Positions 1 to 8,650 of a stretch of DNA of 44,737 nt are shown here, piece after piece (within the stretch, counting starts at the first letter, position 1; every line of letters starts with the position of its first letter). Below the pieces are notes generated by a model. The model had not been told where the DNA came from and searched no databases. It saw only the letters and a list, made by a program, of their open reading frames with translations. The DNA comes from Oscillospiraceae bacterium (lineage in GTDB: Bacteria; Bacillota; Clostridia; Oscillospirales; Acutalibacteraceae): NCBI GenBank assembly GCA_902790325.1, contig CADARP010000016.1, forward strand, positions 1 through 44,737, written 5' to 3'. A program made the position numbers and the translations under genes.

Positions 1-8
1 TACATCAT

Positions 9-89
9 GTTTTCGCGCGGCGAAAACACATCATGTGCGACAGCACGCATCATTTTGCATGGCAAAACATCCTTTCGGGCGCAGCCCGA
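9..89. repeat. Array of four short palindromes (REP-like)
   Basis: Four hairpins follow each other at about 21-nt pitch: 9-27 (8-bp stem GTTTTCGC/GCGAAAAC), 35-46 (GTGC/GCAC), 53-67 (TTTTGC/GCAAAA) and 75-89 (TCGGGC/GCCCGA). They are separated by variants of ACATCAT. No reading frame here looks coding. The array lies just upstream of the first MATE gene and continues off, or begins at, the left window edge. Confidence 0.6.
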
Positions 90-133
90 CATATTCCGCA
101 TTCAGGAGAGGCATAACGCCTGGTAATAAACAT

Positions 134-1534
134 ATGATCCGGAAATTCAGACAAACCTTCATCGGCGACCGCGCGTTCTACAAGCGCGTGCTCGCAGTCG
201 CGGTGCCCATCATGGTCCAGACCGGCATCACGAACTTCGTGAGCCTCCTGGACAACATCATGGTCGGGCGCATCGGCACCGAGCAGATGAGCGGCGTGGC
301 GATCGTCAACCAGCTTTTCTTCGTATACTATCTGTGCATATTCGGCGGCTTTGCCGGCGCGGGCATTTTCACCGCGCAGTATTTCGGCGCCGACGACCAG
401 CAGGGCGTGCGCCACACGTTCCGCTACAAGCTGTGGATGGGCGCGATCCTCTTCGTGCTCGCGCTCGCCGTCTTCGGCGGCTTCGGCAAAACGCTCATCG
501 GCCTGTACCTCAACGGCAGCGAGGACGGCGGCGATCTGGCCGCCGCGCTGGACTACGCGCTCGGGTACCTGCGCATCGCCATCATCGGCCTGCCCGCGTT
601 CACGGCGGTGCAGGCGTACGCGAACACCCTGCGCGAATGCGGCGAAACGGTCGTCCCGATGCGGGCGGGGCTTGCCGCGGTGGGTGTCAATCTCGCGTTC
701 AACTACCTGCTGATCTACGGCAAATTCGGCTTCCCGCAGCTCGGCGTGCGGGGCGCGGCGATCGCAACGGTGCTCTCGCGCTACGTCGAGATGGCGATCG
801 TCGTTTTGTGGACGCACCGCCACCCCGACAAGTGTCCCTACATCCGCGGCGTCTACCGCACGGTGCGCGTGCCGCTGCATCTCGTGCGGCGGTACTTCGT
901 GACCGGCTCGCCGCTGCTGGTCAACGAAGCGCTCTGGTCGCTCGGCATGGCGATGCTCACGCAGTGCTATTCGCTGCGCGGGCTGAACGTCGTCGCGGCA
1001 AACAATATCGCGTCGACCGTCAGCAACGTCTTCAACGTCGTCTTCTTTGCGATGGGCGACGCGATCGCCATCCTGGTCGGACAGCATCTCGGCGCCGAGC
1101 GGTACAAAGAGGCGCGGGACGAGGACAACAAGATCATCGCGTTTGCGATCGCCATCGCGGCGGCGGTCGCGCTTGTGATCTTTTCGACGTCTTCGCTGTT
1201 CCCCGAGATATACAACACAACGCCCGAGGCGAAGCATATCGCGGCGCAGTTTCTCATGGCGCAGGCGCTCGTCACGCCGCAGATCGCGCTGCTGCACACG
1301 ACGTACTTTACGCTGCGTTCCGGCGGCAAGACGGTCGTGACGTTCCTGTTCGACAGCGTGTTCATGTGGGTCGCGAGCGTGCCGATCGCGTTCGCGCTCA
1401 GCCGCTGGACGGACCTGTACGTCATCTGGATCTTCCTGCTCGTGCAGGCCGCCGACCTGATCAAGTGCGTCATCGGCGTCGTGCTCGTCAAAAAGGGCGT
1501 CTGGATGCACAACATCGTGAAAAATCCATCATAG
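134..1534 (+). CDS. MATE family multidrug/toxin exporter
   Basis: This is a 466-aa polytopic inner-membrane protein of the MATE family, which expels cationic drugs and metabolites using a Na+ or H+ gradient. The N-terminal half opens with the family pattern of a first helix (residues about 16-40, AVPIMVQTGITNFVSLLDN) followed by IMVGRIGTEQMSGVAI. A second internally homologous half begins near residue 260. The length is typical (about 450-470). I start at ATG 134 because the longer frame from 35 would translate the palindromic repeat; the SD is weak (AGGAGA lies 24 nt upstream). The stop is 16 nt before the next gene, so it probably leads an operon with the metallohydrolase. The substrate is unknown. 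It is the first of three MATE genes in the window. Confidence 0.9.
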   Translation: MIRKFRQTFIGDRAFYKRVLAVAVPIMVQTGITNFVSLLDNIMVGRIGTEQMSGVAIVNQLFFVYYLCIFGGFAGAGIFTAQYFGADDQQGVRHTFRYKLWMGAILFVLALAVFGGFGKTLIGLYLNGSEDGGDLAAALDYALGYLRIAIIGLPAFTAVQAYANTLRECGETVVPMRAGLAAVGVNLAFNYLLIYGKFGFPQLGVRGAAIATVLSRYVEMAIVVLWTHRHPDKCPYIRGVYRTVRVPLHLVRRYFVTGSPLLVNEALWSLGMAMLTQCYSLRGLNVVAANNIASTVSNVFNVVFFAMGDAIAILVGQHLGAERYKEARDEDNKIIAFAIAIAAAVALVIFSTSSLFPEIYNTTPEAKHIAAQFLMAQALVTPQIALLHTTYFTLRSGGKTVVTFLFDSVFMWVASVPIAFALSRWTDLYVIWIFLLVQAADLIKCVIGVVLVKKGVWMHNIVKNPS

Positions 1535-1550
1535 AATAAAAAGGAGCTTG

Positions 1551-2957
1551 ATGCGCATGGCATTTCCCAAAAACGATCTGCTCGAAAACTTCGACGTGTT
1601 CCCGAAAGTGTTTGTCGTCGGGCAGCAGACACAGATCCGCATCCGCGCGCTCGGCGGCAGAGCGCTGTTCCTGCCGGACACGGACTACCGGCTGATCGTC
1701 TGCGCGCTCGAGCAGGGCACGCCGGAAAACTGGCCGGACAACGCCGATTACCGCGAGTGCGCCGTGCGTTCGGACGCGGACGGCAATTTCACCTTTACGC
1801 ACACGTTCGACAGCGAGCAGCAGTACTATCTGCGCATCGCGCAGGCGGACGACGGCAAGGTGCTGGCATCTTTCCCGGTCTACTGCGTCGCGGAGGATCT
1901 GCGCGGACGGTACCCGCTGATCGGCGATCTGCATGTGCACACGACCGGTTCCGACGGCAGCCAGACGCCCGAAGTCGTCTGCGCCAACTACCGCCGGCAC
2001 GGCTATGATTTCATGGTCATCAGCGACCACCGCCGCTACGACCCGTCGCTGCGCGCGATCCGGTTTTACAAAGACGTGCCGACCGAGCTGACGGTCGTCC
2101 CGGGCGAGGAGGTCCATCTGACCAAGGTCTACGGGCAGCGCAACCCCGTGCATATCGTCAACTTCGGCGGCGAGTTCAGCGTCAATTCCCTTGTGGAGGG
2201 CGAGGCGACGGAAAACGTCGGCACCGATCTGTCCGTGCGCGCCATCCGCACGGAAAACGTGCCGGACGTGATGACCATCCCGCAGTTCATGGAGCTGATG
2301 CAGCAGCTCGCGGATGAGGCGGATCTGCCCGAGGGCGTGGCGAAGATCCCCTATGTGATGTGCAAGTGGATCTTTGACCGCATCCGCGACGCGAACGGTC
2401 TGGGCATCTACGCGCACCCCAACTGGATCACGGGCGTGTACCACGTGCCGGAGGTCTTCACGGACTACCTCATGCAGACAAAGCCGTTCGACGCCTTCGA
2501 GGTGCTCGGCGGCGAGAGATACTACGAGCAGAACGGTTTTCAGACCGTGCGCTACTACGAGGAGATGGCAAAGGGCAACCGCTTCCCTGCCGTCGGCAGC
2601 ACCGACAGCCACTCGTCCTACCCGTCCAACGACGGCGCGTTCATCTGCAGCACCATCATCTTCTCACCCGAAAACGAGCGCAGGGCGCTGATCGCGTCCG
2701 TCAAGGATTTCTACTGCGTCGCGGTCGACACCATCAGCAAGGAGTTCCGTCTTGTGGGCGAAAACCGTTTCGTGCGGTACGGCTGCTTCCTGCTGAAGGA
2801 ATACTTCCCGCTGCACGACGAGCTGTGCTTTGAGGAGGGGCGGCTGATGAAGCAGGCCGCGACCGGCACGGCGGAGGAAAAAGAGGAAGCCGTCCGGCTG
2901 CTGGGCGCGCTGCACGGCAGGATGCGCCGGCACCGGGAGAAATATTTCGCGTTTTAA
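1551..2957 (+). CDS. PHP-domain metallohydrolase, CehA/McbA-like
   Basis: This 468-aa protein has an N-terminal beta-rich domain (about residues 1-120) followed by a PHP metallohydrolase domain. Visible metal-ligand motifs are GDLHVHT (HxH at 128-130), ISDH (159-160), PGEEVHL, YAHPNW and STDSHS. PHP proteins of this subgroup (CehA/McbA-like) hydrolyse phosphoesters, carbamates or related esters with a multinuclear metal centre; the true substrate cannot be read from sequence. There is no signal peptide, so it is cytosolic. AAGGAG at 1541-1546 sits 4 nt from ATG 1551 and 10 nt from ATG 1557, so either may be the start. It lies 16 nt after the MATE gene and 30 nt before a secreted ceramidase-like gene, in one probable operon. 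Confidence 0.8.
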   Translation: MRMAFPKNDLLENFDVFPKVFVVGQQTQIRIRALGGRALFLPDTDYRLIVCALEQGTPENWPDNADYRECAVRSDADGNFTFTHTFDSEQQYYLRIAQADDGKVLASFPVYCVAEDLRGRYPLIGDLHVHTTGSDGSQTPEVVCANYRRHGYDFMVISDHRRYDPSLRAIRFYKDVPTELTVVPGEEVHLTKVYGQRNPVHIVNFGGEFSVNSLVEGEATENVGTDLSVRAIRTENVPDVMTIPQFMELMQQLADEADLPEGVAKIPYVMCKWIFDRIRDANGLGIYAHPNWITGVYHVPEVFTDYLMQTKPFDAFEVLGGERYYEQNGFQTVRYYEEMAKGNRFPAVGSTDSHSSYPSNDGAFICSTIIFSPENERRALIASVKDFYCVAVDTISKEFRLVGENRFVRYGCFLLKEYFPLHDELCFEEGRLMKQAATGTAEEKEEAVRLLGALHGRMRRHREKYFAF

Positions 2958-2987
2958 CGATCTCTGTTCGGAAAGGAAGGAACGGTC

Positions 2988-4895
2988 ATGAAACAGCGCA
3001 CACGCAGATTCACTTCATTCGTGCTGGCGGCGGCGATGCTGCTGACGGCAGTGCTCCCCGTTTCGGCGGCGGACAAGCCGGCGAACGGCACGGCGGCGCA
3101 GCACATTTTTGACAAGGCATGGGACAAGGCCGCGGACGCGGTCGTCGGCGGCGTGACGAGGCTGCTGCTGACGGCGGATTCGTTTGCGGCGGTAAAACCC
3201 GACCGCCGTTACCCTACGGTTGAGGCATACAAAGCGGCGGCGCACGACGGCTTTTTCGCGGGCACCGACGGCGCCGTCTCCGGAGACGGCTGGAAGCTGG
3301 GCTATTCCCGCGGCAGCGTGATCCCGGCGGCATGGCGGCGCAACGCGGCGGGCAGCGCCGACCCGAACGGCATGTGCCTGTCCAAAGCGCGCTACTTCGG
3401 CGGCTATTTCGGCTGCAAGGCGCACAACATCTATGACGACGAACAGCTCGGTCTTGCGATCCTGAGCGTCGGCAGCGACCGCAACGCAAACGGCGTGGAG
3501 GACATCCTGATCTACGCGTCGCTCGACAACATCGGCATGGCAAACGGCAACGTGCGCGACGTGCGCGCGGCAGCCGTGCGGGCGCTCGAAAAGAAGGGCG
3601 TCAGCGCCGACGACGTCGTCGCGTTCGAGCTGAACTGCACGCATGCGCATACCGTGATCGAAGCGCTGGGCATGGGGCTTTCGTCCGTTTTCCTCACGGC
3701 GATGAAAAACCATTTCCTGCTCAGAAAAGACCGCGCGATCGAGCCGGAGCTGCTCGCCTCCATCTGCGGCCGGGCGGCCGCCTGCGCCGAGGAGGCGTAC
3801 GACAATCTGGAACGCGGTTCGCTCTATTATTTCGAGACGCCGGACGTCAACGCCTACTTCCGCGAAAACGCGGTCAATCCCGACCCGGACGGCAGCGTCA
3901 GCGACACGATCCGTGAAAAGACGAAGTACGGCGCCGCGCAGCAGACGTTCTTTGCCTGCTGGCTGTTCGAGGGCGAGAGCGGCGCGCGCACGATCCTTGC
4001 CAACACCGGCGTGCACCCGACCAACGCGGGCAGGCACTCCGACCGCGTGACGGCGGACGTGCCGTACTACATGGCCGAGGTCATGCGCGAGGAAGGGTAC
4101 AACTTCCTGTTCATCCAGGGCGCGCAGGCCGCGATCGGCATGGGCGGCGCCTTTACCGCCGCGGGCAAAGCATGGGCCGAGGCGCACACGCTGACGTATG
4201 AAGACTGGGTCGCGCGCTACGGCGAGAAATACGCGTCCAAGCACTATAACGGCAACAAGGACGAGGACGGCGAGGGCGAGTACTTCACCATGCGCGCACA
4301 CGGCTATGACTTCGCGCACCTCATCCTCGATTCCGTCGACCGCACCGCGCCCGTCGCGCCGACGATGGACGTGCGGATGGACGAGATCGCGGTCCCGCTC
4401 GATTACGGCATCATGTACATTGCCGCCGTTTCCGGCGTGTTCGGCTACAACACCGTCCGCATGCCCGAATCCGAGACCGGTTACGGCGTGATGACCGAGA
4501 TCGGCTGCGTCGCGCTCGGCAGCGATACGGTGCTGCTGATGCTGCCGGGCGAAGTGTCGCCCGCGCTGGTCTACGGCACGCGCGCGGACTATACCGGCAC
4601 GGAATCGTGGCAGGGCGAGGGCTCGTGGCGAAACGAAGCGTGGCCGTACAAAACGATCGAAGCCGCCGCGCGGGAAGCGCTCGGCGCGGACAAGCGCGTG
4701 CTGTGCGTGGGACTTGCCAACGACGAGCTGGGCTACATCATGCCCGACACCGACTGCGCACGGAATTTCCTGACGAAGTCCTTCTTCGACGGCCGCCAGA
4801 GCAACGAGGAACTGATGGAGCCGTCCGCCGAAGCCGGTTCTGCGCTGGTTCGCGGATACTGCGCGTTCTTCGGCGTGGACAGCGCCGCGCAATGA
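2988..4895 (+). CDS. Secreted neutral ceramidase-like hydrolase
   Basis: This 635-aa exported protein has a classic signal peptide (basic KQRTRR, hydrophobic core, cleavage near VSAADK at 25-30). The mature part resembles the N-terminal domain of neutral/alkaline non-lysosomal ceramidases. That family has an early DDxxxxxAxxL strand (here YDDEQLGLAIL), then an S-THTHSGP-like metal site (here NCTHAHT, 216-222), then a HPT...SADFPG-like stretch (here GVHPTNAGRHSDRVTADVP) followed by QGA. These zinc amidases release the fatty acid from ceramide. The canonical motifs are diverged, so another amide or ester substrate is possible. It has a good SD (GGAAGGAA) and lies between the PHP hydrolase and the GH43-like gene with 30-nt gaps, suggesting a shared catabolic or host-glycolipid role (inference). 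Confidence 0.55.
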   Translation: MKQRTRRFTSFVLAAAMLLTAVLPVSAADKPANGTAAQHIFDKAWDKAADAVVGGVTRLLLTADSFAAVKPDRRYPTVEAYKAAAHDGFFAGTDGAVSGDGWKLGYSRGSVIPAAWRRNAAGSADPNGMCLSKARYFGGYFGCKAHNIYDDEQLGLAILSVGSDRNANGVEDILIYASLDNIGMANGNVRDVRAAAVRALEKKGVSADDVVAFELNCTHAHTVIEALGMGLSSVFLTAMKNHFLLRKDRAIEPELLASICGRAAACAEEAYDNLERGSLYYFETPDVNAYFRENAVNPDPDGSVSDTIREKTKYGAAQQTFFACWLFEGESGARTILANTGVHPTNAGRHSDRVTADVPYYMAEVMREEGYNFLFIQGAQAAIGMGGAFTAAGKAWAEAHTLTYEDWVARYGEKYASKHYNGNKDEDGEGEYFTMRAHGYDFAHLILDSVDRTAPVAPTMDVRMDEIAVPLDYGIMYIAAVSGVFGYNTVRMPESETGYGVMTEIGCVALGSDTVLLMLPGEVSPALVYGTRADYTGTESWQGEGSWRNEAWPYKTIEAAAREALGADKRVLCVGLANDELGYIMPDTDCARNFLTKSFFDGRQSNEELMEPSAEAGSALVRGYCAFFGVDSAAQ

Positions 4896-4925
4896 GTGCG
4901 CGACGGCATAGAACAGAGGTATGCT

Positions 4926-6191
4926 ATGAATACGATCATTGCCAAGAAAAACCCGATCCTTCCCGGCATGGGCATCTGCGACCCGCACATCCATGTTTTC
5001 GACGACAGGCTGTACCTGTACGCGTCGCACGACGCCGTACCCGACGCGCGGGGATTCTGTATGCACGACTGGCACGTCTGGTCGTCCGCCGACGCCGTCG
5101 AGTGGATGCGGGAATGCGTCGTCCGGCCGGAGGATTTCTTTATGGGACCGTCCAACAACTGCTGGGCGGTCGACGCCGCCGAGCGGAACGGGAAGTATTA
5201 CTATTACTTTTCCGACGGCAGCAGACGCATCGGCGTTGCCGTTGCAGACCGTCCCGGCGGACCGTTCCGTGACGCGCTCGGGCGGCCGCTTCTGGACGGG
5301 AACGTGACGACGACCCGCGAGTACGATCCCGCCGTTTTCCGCGATGACGACGGGGAATACTATCTTGTTTTCGGCGGCCCCGCGTGGTGCTACGGCGCGG
5401 GCTGCGGCTACTTTATCGCGCGGCTGGGGGAGGATATGGTCTCCCTTGACGAAACGCCGCGGCCGCTGCTGCTGGATCACTGCGGCGACGACAAGGCGTC
5501 GCTGAACAAATTCTGCGGCAGGTACTACCTGAGCTACGGCGGCTTTTATGCCGTTTCCGACAACGTCTACGGCCCGTACCGTTTCGTCGGGCATACCGCG
5601 TCGACCATCGACCACAGCAGCTTCTGCGAATGGAACGGACAGCTTTTCCAGGCGATCACCGTCAAGGAACAGACCGAGATGTACCGCTCGAGCGGGCTTT
5701 GCTACGTGCACGTCAAAGAGAACGGCGAGCTCGTCACCGACCCGCTGATCGTGGAGTACGGCGTCGGGCAGTATGATTCGGACTGGAACCGGATCGAAGC
5801 GCAGTGGTACATGAAGGGACGGAACGTCCGGAAGGTCGAAAACAAATGCCTGTACGGATTCTGTGTTTCCTGCACCGAAACCGCGGCGCTGGCGTATCCG
5901 AAGATACGCAACCTGTCCGACAAGGTCGGGTTTTCGATCGACTATTACTGCGTCGGCGGCAAAGGGCGCATCGACGTGCGCGCAGGCGCGGAGAACGGCC
6001 GGCTTCTCGGAACCGTGTGCGCGGACAGTCCGACCGATTCCTTCGAGTGGTACTGCCGGCGCAGCGACTTCTTCCGCTTTGACGCGCCGCTCGGGGACGT
6101 GAGCGATCTGTACCTGATCCTCCGGCCGGAACCGGGCGCGCAGCTTTGGGTCGACAGCTTTCACTTTTTCCCCAACGCGGCGGGGATCTGA
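4926..6191 (+). CDS. Glycoside hydrolase family 43-like protein
   Basis: This 421-aa protein has the five-bladed beta-propeller repeat pattern of GH43/GH62-type enzymes, which remove arabinose, xylose or similar residues from glycans. NPILPGMGICDPHIHVF carries the likely catalytic-base Asp, EYDPAVFRDDDGEYYLVFGG is the second conserved strand, and DHSSFCEWNGQLFQA may hold the acidic proton donor. A C-terminal beta-sandwich (about residues 310-421) may be a carbohydrate-binding or accessory domain. No signal peptide is visible, so it probably acts on imported oligosaccharides. I start at ATG 4926 (GAGGT 5 nt upstream); the longer GTG frame at 4896 abuts the previous stop. It is part of the operon beginning at 134. 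Confidence 0.7.
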   Translation: MNTIIAKKNPILPGMGICDPHIHVFDDRLYLYASHDAVPDARGFCMHDWHVWSSADAVEWMRECVVRPEDFFMGPSNNCWAVDAAERNGKYYYYFSDGSRRIGVAVADRPGGPFRDALGRPLLDGNVTTTREYDPAVFRDDDGEYYLVFGGPAWCYGAGCGYFIARLGEDMVSLDETPRPLLLDHCGDDKASLNKFCGRYYLSYGGFYAVSDNVYGPYRFVGHTASTIDHSSFCEWNGQLFQAITVKEQTEMYRSSGLCYVHVKENGELVTDPLIVEYGVGQYDSDWNRIEAQWYMKGRNVRKVENKCLYGFCVSCTETAALAYPKIRNLSDKVGFSIDYYCVGGKGRIDVRAGAENGRLLGTVCADSPTDSFEWYCRRSDFFRFDAPLGDVSDLYLILRPEPGAQLWVDSFHFFPNAAGI

Positions 6192-6235
6192 CGGCAGCCG
6201 CGCAAAAAGTTGATTTTCAAAAAGGCGGACGCAGC

Positions 6236-6745
6236 ATGAATGTGATTCTGATCGGGATGCCCACGTCGGGCAAAAGCACGGTGGGCGTGGTTCTGGCAAA
6301 AGTTTTGGGAATGCAGTTTCTGGACACGGATCTGCTGATCCAGAACCGCACGGGCAAGCGGCTGCGCGAACTGATCGAGTCCGAGGGGACGGAAGGGTTC
6401 CTGCGCATCGAAGAATCCGTCTGCCTGTCGATCGACGCCGACAACACCGTCATTGCGACCGGCGGCAGCGCGGTCTTCGGCCGGGCGGCGATGGCGCATC
6501 TGCAAAAAAACGGGAAAACGGTCTATCTGCAGATCTCGCTCCCCGAGCTGAAAAAGCGTCTGCGGGACGCCAAGGCGCGCGGCGTGATCCTGCGGGACGG
6601 CGAGAGCATCGAGGAGCTGTACGCCGAGCGGGAAGCGCTGTACAGCCGCTATGCGGACGCGGTCGTGCCGGAAGAAGGGATGAGCCTGGAAGAAACGGTG
6701 CGCGCCGTCCGCGACCGGGTGCTGTCCGCGGCAGCCGGTTCCTGA
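6236..6745 (+). CDS. aroK: Shikimate kinase
   Basis: This 169-aa P-loop kinase has the size and motifs of shikimate kinase, which phosphorylates the 3-hydroxyl of shikimate in chorismate synthesis. It begins MNVILIGMPTSGKSTVG (Walker A at 8-15), followed by the DTD motif (about 34-36) that binds Mg and shikimate, ATGGS (about 79-83), and a LID region around RLRDAKARGVILRDG. The start at 6236 has AAAGGCGG upstream; the longer frame from 6146 overlaps the GH43-like gene. No other aro gene is nearby, which is unusual, and a different small-molecule kinase in the AroK fold cannot be excluded. It is the last gene before a strong terminator. Confidence 0.82.
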   Translation: MNVILIGMPTSGKSTVGVVLAKVLGMQFLDTDLLIQNRTGKRLRELIESEGTEGFLRIEESVCLSIDADNTVIATGGSAVFGRAAMAHLQKNGKTVYLQISLPELKKRLRDAKARGVILRDGESIEELYAEREALYSRYADAVVPEEGMSLEETVRAVRDRVLSAAAGS

Positions 6746-6762
6746 AAAGCACAGCATACACG

Positions 6763-6799
6763 CAGCCGGGTCCCCTCTGCGGGCAGCCCGGCTGTTTTT
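6763..6799 (+). terminator. Intrinsic terminator of the 134-6745 operon
   Basis: Stem CAGCCGGG (6763-6770) pairs with CCCGGCTG (6787-6794), followed by TTTTT (6795-6799). The surrounding sequence from about 6746 onward is nearly the same as at 8585-8640, so this looks like a dispersed terminator cassette. Confidence 0.85.
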
Positions 6800-6966
6800 G
6801 CCGCCCTTCACGGTTTTCCGTACGGAACGATCCGCACCCTGTGCGGCCCCTGCGCACGAATCCGTGTGTTCTTCTCTTGTGCTTTGCGTCCCATTCGCGT
6901 TTCAATGCGAACGCGGCCGGTTACGAAAGGCGGCATGCGTCCGCTGTGCCTTCCGCAGAGCCGTAG

Positions 6967-6988
6967 GGGACGATGCCCGCATCGTCCC
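6967..6988. repeat. Palindromic intergenic repeat in a gene-free stretch
   Basis: A perfect 10-bp inverted repeat, GGGACGATGC/GCATCGTCCC, has a 2-nt centre and is flanked by GCCGTAG and GCCGTAT. It lies in the 397-bp gap 6800-7196, in which I see no credible gene on either strand. It resembles the short GTAGGGGC-type palindromes scattered between genes in many gut clostridia (recalled, not searched). Confidence 0.5.
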
Positions 6989-7130
6989 GCCGTATCCGTC
7001 CGATGCCTTTTCCGGCAAGGATGTATCCGTTCCGCCTGTGTTTTCCGATGCCGTTCATTGCGGACGGCAGCCTGCCCGCGTAAACGGCATCTGTCGGCAG
7101 CCGTTTCCGCACGGAAATCTGAAATTTGTC

Positions 7131-7159
7131 TTTCCTTTCGCAGCGGAATGGAGTATACT
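7131..7159 (+). promoter_or_regulatory. Weak candidate promoter for second MATE gene
   Basis: A -10-like TATACT lies at 7154-7159, 37 nt before ATG 7197. The best -35 at 17-nt spacing is TTTCCT (7131-7136), which is poor. A promoter is needed here because a terminator lies upstream. Confidence 0.3.
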
Positions 7160-7196
7160 GCATGCGGTCAAAATTTTTCCATGGAGTGAGTGTGCA

Positions 7197-8564
7197 ATGA
7201 ATCGGGATCTGACGCGCGGGAAACCGTCCGCGGTGCTTTGGCGGTTTTGCCTTCCGCTGTTCGGAAGCGTCCTGTTTCAGCAGTTGTATACGATCGCGGA
7301 CAGTCTGATCGCGGGGCGGTTCATCGGCGAAAACGCGCTTGCCGCGGTCGGGAACAGTTATGAGATCACGCTGATCTATCTGGCGTTCAGCTTCGGCTGC
7401 AGCGTAGGCTGCTCGATCCTCGTCAGCTATTTTTTCGGCGCGGACGACTTCGCGCGGCTGAAAACGACGGTCTCGACCGCCGCGATCGCGTCCGGCGCGC
7501 TGTGCGCGGGACTGATGCTGCTCGGGTTTCTCGGCGGCGGCGCCATGCTCTCGGGCATCCATACGCCGCCGGAGATCCTGGACGATTCCCGGACGTATCT
7601 GATGATCTACACAGCGGGGATTCCGTTCCTGATGTTCTACAATATCGCAACCGGCGTCTTTTCCGCGCTGGGCGATTCGAGGACGCCGTTTCTGTTCCTT
7701 GCCTGTTCGTCCGCGGCCAATATCGGCATGGATGTGCTCTTTGTCGTGCCGCTGTCCATGGGCGTGGCGGGCGTCGCGTGGGCGACGGTGATCTGCCAGG
7801 GGATCAGCTGCGTGCTGTCCGCGGCGGTGGTTCTGGCGCGTCTGCGGGATATGCGGTGCAAAGAGAAACCGGCGCTGTTTTCGCTGCCGATCTTCAGACG
7901 CATCCTGGCGGTCGCCGTGCCGACCACCCTGCAGCAGGGCATCATCTCCGTCGGCAACATCGTGATCCAGAGCGTCATCAACGGGTTCGGCCCGGGCGTG
8001 ATCGCCGGGTATTCGGCGGGCGTCAAGCTGAACAATCTGGTGATCACGTCCTTTACGACGGTCGGGAACGGCATGAGCAACTACACCGCGCAGAATATAG
8101 GCGCCGGGGAGCGCGAACGGGTGCGCGCAGGCTTTCGGGCGGGCGTACGGCTTTTGTGGGTGCTGTGCGTGCCGCTGTGTCTGCTGTACTTCTTCTGCGG
8201 GGAAGGGCTGATCCGCTTCTTTATGGACGCGCCGACCGATACCGCCGTACAGACGGGCGTGCTGTTTTTGCGGATTCTGTCGCCGTTCTACGGCATCGCC
8301 TGCGTGAAGCTGATCGCGGACGGCGTGCTCAAGGGCACGCAGCAGATGCGCCTGTTTATGATCGCCACGTTTACCGATCTGCTGCTGCGCGTCGTGCTGG
8401 CGGTATGCCTTTCGCGCACCGGTCTGGGGTCGACGGGCGTCTGGATCGCGTGGCCGATCGGATGGATCGCGGCGACGGCTCTGTCGGTATCGTTCTATTC
8501 CCGCAGCTTCGCAAAGCGCGGGGACGCCGCGGGCGCGGAAACGGGCGAAGGAACCGGCGCGTGA
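7197..8564 (+). CDS. MATE family efflux transporter
   Basis: This 455-aa polytopic membrane protein of the MATE family differs clearly in sequence from the copy at 134. It starts MNRDLTRGKPSAVLWRFCLP and then shows the family motif QQLYTIADSLIAGRFIGENALAAVG in the first two helices. The second half begins near residue 235 with the equivalent AVPTTLQQGIISVGNIVIQ. The substrate cannot be predicted. ATG 7197 has GGAGTG 8 nt upstream; the open frame extends to 6798 but the extra N-terminus is not membrane-like and has no SD. It is a single-gene unit between two related terminators. Confidence 0.9.
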   Translation: MNRDLTRGKPSAVLWRFCLPLFGSVLFQQLYTIADSLIAGRFIGENALAAVGNSYEITLIYLAFSFGCSVGCSILVSYFFGADDFARLKTTVSTAAIASGALCAGLMLLGFLGGGAMLSGIHTPPEILDDSRTYLMIYTAGIPFLMFYNIATGVFSALGDSRTPFLFLACSSAANIGMDVLFVVPLSMGVAGVAWATVICQGISCVLSAAVVLARLRDMRCKEKPALFSLPIFRRILAVAVPTTLQQGIISVGNIVIQSVINGFGPGVIAGYSAGVKLNNLVITSFTTVGNGMSNYTAQNIGAGERERVRAGFRAGVRLLWVLCVPLCLLYFFCGEGLIRFFMDAPTDTAVQTGVLFLRILSPFYGIACVKLIADGVLKGTQQMRLFMIATFTDLLLRVVLAVCLSRTGLGSTGVWIAWPIGWIAATALSVSFYSRSFAKRGDAAGAETGEGTGA

Positions 8565-8604
8565 CGAGCGTGCCGCCGGTGCCCGAAAAACACAGCATAC
8601 ACAA

Positions 8605-8647
8605 AGCCGGGTCACCCTTGCGGGCAGCCCGGCTGTCTTTCTGTCTT
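8605..8647 (+). terminator. Intrinsic terminator, near copy of the one at 6763
   Basis: Stem AGCCGGG (8605-8611) pairs with CCCGGCT (8628-8634), followed by T-rich sequence (8635-8652). By eye about 48 of 56 positions around it, including the upstream ACAGCATACAC, match the terminator at 6763. Confidence 0.75.
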
Positions 8648-8650
8648 TTT

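Noticed and set aside
9-89. CRISPR array
   Set aside because: The units are different palindromes with only a 7-nt shared linker and about 21-nt pitch; there is no constant repeat of 23 nt or more and no cas gene.
3015-6299. Very long minus-strand open frame (1094 codons)
   Set aside because: It lies opposite two well-supported plus-strand genes, is rich in Arg/His/Ala as expected from the reverse of GC-rich codons, and has no motif or SD. The same holds for other long antisense frames at GC-rich genes, e.g. 13437-15353, 15329-17806 and 31617-33659.
6866-7189. 107-codon ORF in the 6800-7196 gap
   Set aside because: Arg/Cys-rich, no SD, contains the palindromic repeat and overlaps the likely promoter of the second MATE gene.
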